NCBI GenBank assembly: GCA_009869945.1
Contig: WIXG01000029.1
Location: 62,001 to 126,000 of the forward strand
Length of the DNA: 64,000 nt
Direction of reading: 5' to 3'
Origin: Mesaphorura yosii
Lineage: Eukaryota > Arthropoda > Collembola > Poduromorpha > Tullbergiidae
Shown in pieces: positions 59,901-64,000 of the stretch; the first letter of the stretch is position 1; each line of letters opens with the position of its first letter. The notes beneath the pieces were generated by a model, which saw only the letters and a list, made by a program, of their open reading frames with translations, did no database searches and was not told the origin of the DNA. Both the position numbers and the translations under genes were made by a program.

Positions 59901-62900
59901 ATTTTAAAATTTTCAATTTGCCACAAAATCTCGCACTTTTCTCTAATATAAGTTTTATTGGTGCTGCGCGTCTTAATTCCCACTTGCTGCTGCGTTCTCG
60001 CGAAACCTGCTTTGCATTTGCATTTTATATCCACTTTTTGCATCAAATTCTTCGGGTAAGTAAGAATACACTCGGATGACAAATATGCGTATGCGAATGG
60101 TATGACCATTCAAATGAATGTGTGAATAATTTGGTGAGTTAGTCATTGAGTTATCATATCTTCTCATGCTCATCCCCATCAGCTCAAATTCCACAGGAAC
60201 CAAGCACGAATTAAATTACACTTGATGGATGAGCACGCGTACTGTGTTGTTGCATGAATCATATTCCTTGAAATGAAAACAACCTGTGATTTTAATGTTC
60301 GGACGAGATTTTGAGTTCACAAAGTGATGGCAGCGGCTGTCCGACAAATGTTTTGAGTTCGGCAGCTTATGTTGCTATCGTTATGACATGACCAGTGGTA
60401 AGGTTAGATTAGGATCGGGTACAATTTAGGATTTGTCATTCTCGATACTTCTATAAACTCACGCCCTATAATTTGTTGTATAATCAATCCACTGTTCGAT
60501 GGGCTGACTAAGTGCATTTCCCTACTAACATAATTCAAGCAGCGGAATGACACTGCGCACTAAAGGATTAATGTGTGAATGAACTGTGCGTTATGTCGTG
60601 GCATGCATTTAGCTTTTATCATCTTTCCTGTCATCTGCGTACGACGCCAAATTGCAGGCCACGCCACGAGGTGCTGTGGCTGTAATCGGTCATTCATAGA
60701 GCTCGAACCCCAGCCATTAACTAAACTCACGTGCTTGTCTTGTTTGTTTAACTTTCAATGTGCATTGTCATACATGTGTCCCCTACGCTGTTGGCTGTTT
60801 ACATGCATTGTAAGAATTTCACAGTAATTGCCCATTATGAAAATAGCACTAAATAGTCCAATTCACAAAGTTACTAATTGTCATCAATTTGATTGACACT
60901 AGAAATTGAATTGAACTCGTCCGTATTAAGTTTGCATATCTTCCGTTTCTGCGGTTTTTCGTAATTTTGTTTGGCCCTGTCCTTGGGGAACCAAAAGAAC
61001 TGCGTTTTGCTAAGGTTTGTAGTTTATGTTCATGTTCCTCTAAATTGCTACCATACCACATTGGATGGTACTAATTGGAGATTGAGCTTCCTGACCAGCA
61101 AACAGGAAAAGCCCAAGTTTGGAATTCCAATTCCATGTAAATTCTATTTTTCGAATGAATTTCTACGAAGTGCAAGCACTGAGCATTCTAGCCTGCTCTC
61201 AAAGTTGGTTTCAAGTTGCATTCATCGTTACTTGCCTATTGCCTTTTATGCATTTTTACTCATCCCTCTGTTGCTCTAGAATAAACACCATTTGAAGAAG
61301 ACGCCAAGTCTGTGCTCATTTTGGTGCACGTTGACGTTGCGCCGAATGTCTGATGATGATTTAGCACACACCAGGCGCTGAGCTAATCATATATTACCCT
61401 AATGTGGTATAAATTGCTTTGTGGCCATATTAGCTTGCACACTTACAGCACTTTCAACACATCGCCGGCATAACGGCGTTTCATTCCATTGAATTTGAAG
61501 TTCCGTCCGGTACTGTGCTACAAGCGAAATCAATTGTTGCAGCAACCGCATTTCTTGACTTTTCGTTTTCGCATACAAGTAAAAGCAACGCCTCAAAGCA
61601 GCTATTAAATAAACATTAAGTTGTATGGAACTCACTTTTTATTTTTTTGTGATTAAATCAATAATGCCTTACTTCATGTAACTTGTAAGTTATTGATTGA
61701 AACGTGCTCTACATGCCCGTGGCTCGTGGTAAAGGGGTAAAGGTTATCACATCGCTTAAAATTACAATTGTACTTTATTGTCATTAACTTGTAACAAAGA
61801 AAATCGAAAGCAATACGAAGTGCTTAATCGGTCGGAGCCTTTAACATAACCTACAACGCCAGCGTACAAGAACGATTACGCAAAATGTGGCCTGGCGCTG
61901 TTCGTTGGGACGAATTCAATACTCAGAATTGGAAGTCGAAACCAGGCATGCCCATGAATGAGATTAATTTAATAAACTTCGGGATAAGATATTTCTGCAG
62001 AGTTGAACAACAGCCTTGTGTGATGGTGAATGCGAATTTTGTGAGTTGACTTGTCTGCATGTTTTAAAAATGCAAGAATTTACTACGTACGTTGTTGTAT
62101 CAGACACAGCTATTTATATGGCTTCATTATTTGTCAACTTTTACTTGTTCTTTTGCACTATGTTGTACTTCTCGTGTTTCTTGTGTTTCTGAGATTAGAC
62201 CCATGAGTCGAGTTTGGTGCTGGAGTTCTGTTAATATTAGTTTTGTTCTTGCTGTTGCTTCATTGGCGTCACCTTTGCACTTTATTTGCTTTAACATGGG
62301 CGTACATTCAATGTCTCGTTCGCAAGTGCAAGCTGTAAGATAGCCAAAGCCAATATCACCACCTTAGGAATTTGGCAACGTTTATTGCCGTCGTCATCAG
62401 ACCTTTGCTTCATGTCTCCAAAGCAAACATTTTGATGTTTATAGTTTTCACGGCTTATTTATATTTCGCAAAAGGTGTCTGCAACATTTTGTAATGGGAA
62501 TTTTATATAAAATGTAAGGTGCCAAAAATGCAAACCCGGAGTCACTTTATTAAAATACAAGAGTTTTATTAAGAAAGCTCATCAATCACGCAGCACATAA
62601 AATTTACGTGTGGGATGTCGAACTACGAGACACACAAACTTGATAGCAAATTTTTAACTAACCACGAGAGAGAAGCATGAAGCATGGACTAAGAAAATGA
62701 TGCTGGATATTAACGAAATGCAAATGCGATGTCATTAAGAATTTTGAAATTGTTACTATGATCCAAGCACGGCATACTGTCATTAGAAATTTTTCCACAC
62801 AGTGCACAATAGAATACACTGCGTTTGCGAAATGAGCGCATGGGTCCTCGGTTTTGTTGAGCGATTGGGCGATAGTGTGCGAACATTTCGACCAGCTTTA

Positions 62901-63034
62901 TTTGCTTTATTTGAGGAGTCGTCAAGAGTCTTTCGTTTTCCCGCTTCCGGGATGTGAGTGAAAATCCTTCGCCTTCAATTAATTTGAGTCCTTTTAACTT
63001 TTTCGCAGGAAATGACAAGTGATTGAAAATATCC
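56916..63034. other. Six-kilobase gene-poor region
   Basis: No gene could be supported. Two minus-strand spots deserve a look: 59029-59312, a Cys/His- and Lys-rich frame beginning FWCKLCG after a good acceptor, and 59461-59739, a frame with an ATG and an internal GTAAGA donor; their phases do not join directly. A minus ORF at 62710-63090 carries CALC and CLDH but overlaps the myosin start. A strong acceptor ending at 63008 marks a 5' UTR intron of myosin IX. Confidence 0.5.
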
Positions 63035-63986
63035 ATGATGGAAAACAACGGCCGCCACATCGTTCGTGTGTACGTTGGAGCTCTTTCCAACGATTACGAA
63101 GCGCTGTCCATCGAAGCCAGCAAGCACACGACGGCTTCGGAAATCATTCAGTGCATTATTCAGAGATTAGGCTTTACGAACGCAAGTAATTATGAGCTTG
63201 CCGAAGTGATTGGAAACTCCATTGGCCAGGAATGCAAAGAGAGAAGACTTGGGCCGTTCGAGTCGCCGGTTGCAGTCAAGCTGCTATGGCCGAAGGATTT
63301 CGGTGCAGACGCACTACTGACGAACGGCTCTACAGAGCTTGGAAACCATGCTTCTAGTGACTCTGCCTTTCCATCCAGCAACAGAAATGCTCAAAACACA
63401 TCCGTCTCATCTTCCACCAACGGGTTGGAAAAGTCGGGCAGCAGCAACAGTTGTGCTAACGCTGTTGCTGGAAGCGGAGACGAGTACCGATTCTGTCTTC
63501 GGGAAAAGGTTCACTCAGACTCGCTGTGGTCAGAAAACGTAACGATGGATCCACAAGTTATTAGAGACTATTTTTACCGGTTTCTTTATCAGCCGAAAGA
63601 TAAAGAATACCCTGATTTGTGCCAGTTGGCTGAACTGAACGAAGAAACTCTGCTGGAAAATCTGAAGTCACGATTTAATGGGGGGCACATTTACACTTAC
63701 GTGGGATCAATACTCATCGCTGTAAGTCTGCGCCAATTAATGGCCTTTTTTTTGCTTACCATTTGCATGCATATATATGACGGCAAAGATTTCATCTCCT
63801 CTCTTTTCGCATTTCAGGTGAATCCGTTCAAATTTCATCCAATTTACAACCCAAAATATGTTAAACTTTACCAAAATCGGCGGCGTGAGGAATTGCCTCC
63901 TCATATTTTTGCCATTGCTGATTCGGCATACCATACCATGCTGAAGGAACGGCGAAATCAATGCATTGTGATTAGTGGTGAGAGTG
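63035..63986 (+). CDS. MYO9: Unconventional myosin IX, N-terminal part (cut by window end)
   Basis: Two exons seen, 63035-63721 and 63818-63986; the gene continues past the window. Myosin IX is a single-headed motor with a RhoGAP tail that switches off Rho at actin sites. The first 90 residues form a Ras-associating-type domain (HIVRVYVGALSNDYEALSIE onward), the usual N-terminus of class IX. A Ser/Asn-rich linker follows, then the motor begins: FNGGHIYTYVGSILIAVNPF, IYNPKYVKLYQ, LPPHIFAIADSAYHTML and the ATP-binding P-loop start QCIVISGESG, where a GTAAGT donor splits the loop. The intron 63722-63817 is 96 nt, in phase and stop-free. The first of two adjacent ATGs was taken as start. Confidence 0.95.
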
Positions 63987-64000
63987 GTAAGTTTATTTTT

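Noticed and set aside
61330..61649. Minus-strand frames ending at a GTAAGT with an LCRRC motif, thought of as an RNase P-like zinc protein
   Set aside because: No ATG at the head, poor acceptor upstream, and the downstream candidate exon lacks the second Cys pair of that family.

Overview
The window is animal nuclear DNA, AT-leaning, with spliceosomal genes on both strands. Most introns are 60-120 nt with GT-AG ends, so simple ORF calls break the genes into pieces. I rebuilt the genes by joining exons at splice sites whose phases agree and checking each against the conserved family layout. The gene set is that of a compact-genome invertebrate: a ZP-domain cuticle-type membrane protein, a CBM14-like chitin-binding protein, a secreted DNA/RNA non-specific endonuclease and a myosin IX. 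An arthropod or other ecdysozoan fits best, but the species cannot be fixed from the sequence. Because PEX11 and ACOX3 are present, lineages that have lost peroxisomal oxidation look unlikely. No bacterial, viral, CRISPR, rRNA or confident tRNA feature was seen.

Layout. 0-15 kb: 3' part of a myotubularin-related pseudophosphatase (+), a ZIP metal transporter (-), PEX11 (-), a C2H2 zinc-finger protein (-) and ABHD17 depalmitoylase (-). 17-22 kb: SDHAF4 (+), convergent with a ZP-domain transmembrane protein (-) whose signal-peptide exon lies 2.2 kb upstream. 24-29 kb: an isolated C2HC finger ORF (-) and three secreted proteins: an endonuclease (-), a CBM14-like protein (+) and a probable GPI-anchored protein with a prion-like hydrophobic stretch (-). 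31-35 kb: two head-to-head HADH paralogues. 36-41 kb: Golgi alpha-mannosidase II (+). 41-48 kb: FUN14-domain protein (-), mitochondrial EARS2 (+), HAX1 (-) and prefoldin 6 (+). 49-55 kb: two tandem ACOX3-type acyl-CoA oxidases (+). 55-57 kb: TYW3 (-). 57-63 kb: no recognisable gene. 63 kb to the end: the start of myosin IX (+), cut by the window edge.

How the genes relate. Many products act in mitochondria or peroxisomes: PEX11 (peroxisome division), two ACOX3 (peroxisomal beta-oxidation, both ending SKL), two HADH (mitochondrial beta-oxidation), SDHAF4 (complex II assembly), FUNDC (mitophagy receptor family), EARS2 (mitochondrial tRNA charging) and HAX1. Three close head-to-head pairs (HADH/HADH, FUNDC/EARS2, HAX1/PFDN6) may share promoters. 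Other notable points are introns of 3n length without stops that can be read through, a GC-AG intron in the dead phosphatase motif, and two candidate alternative last exons in FUNDC.
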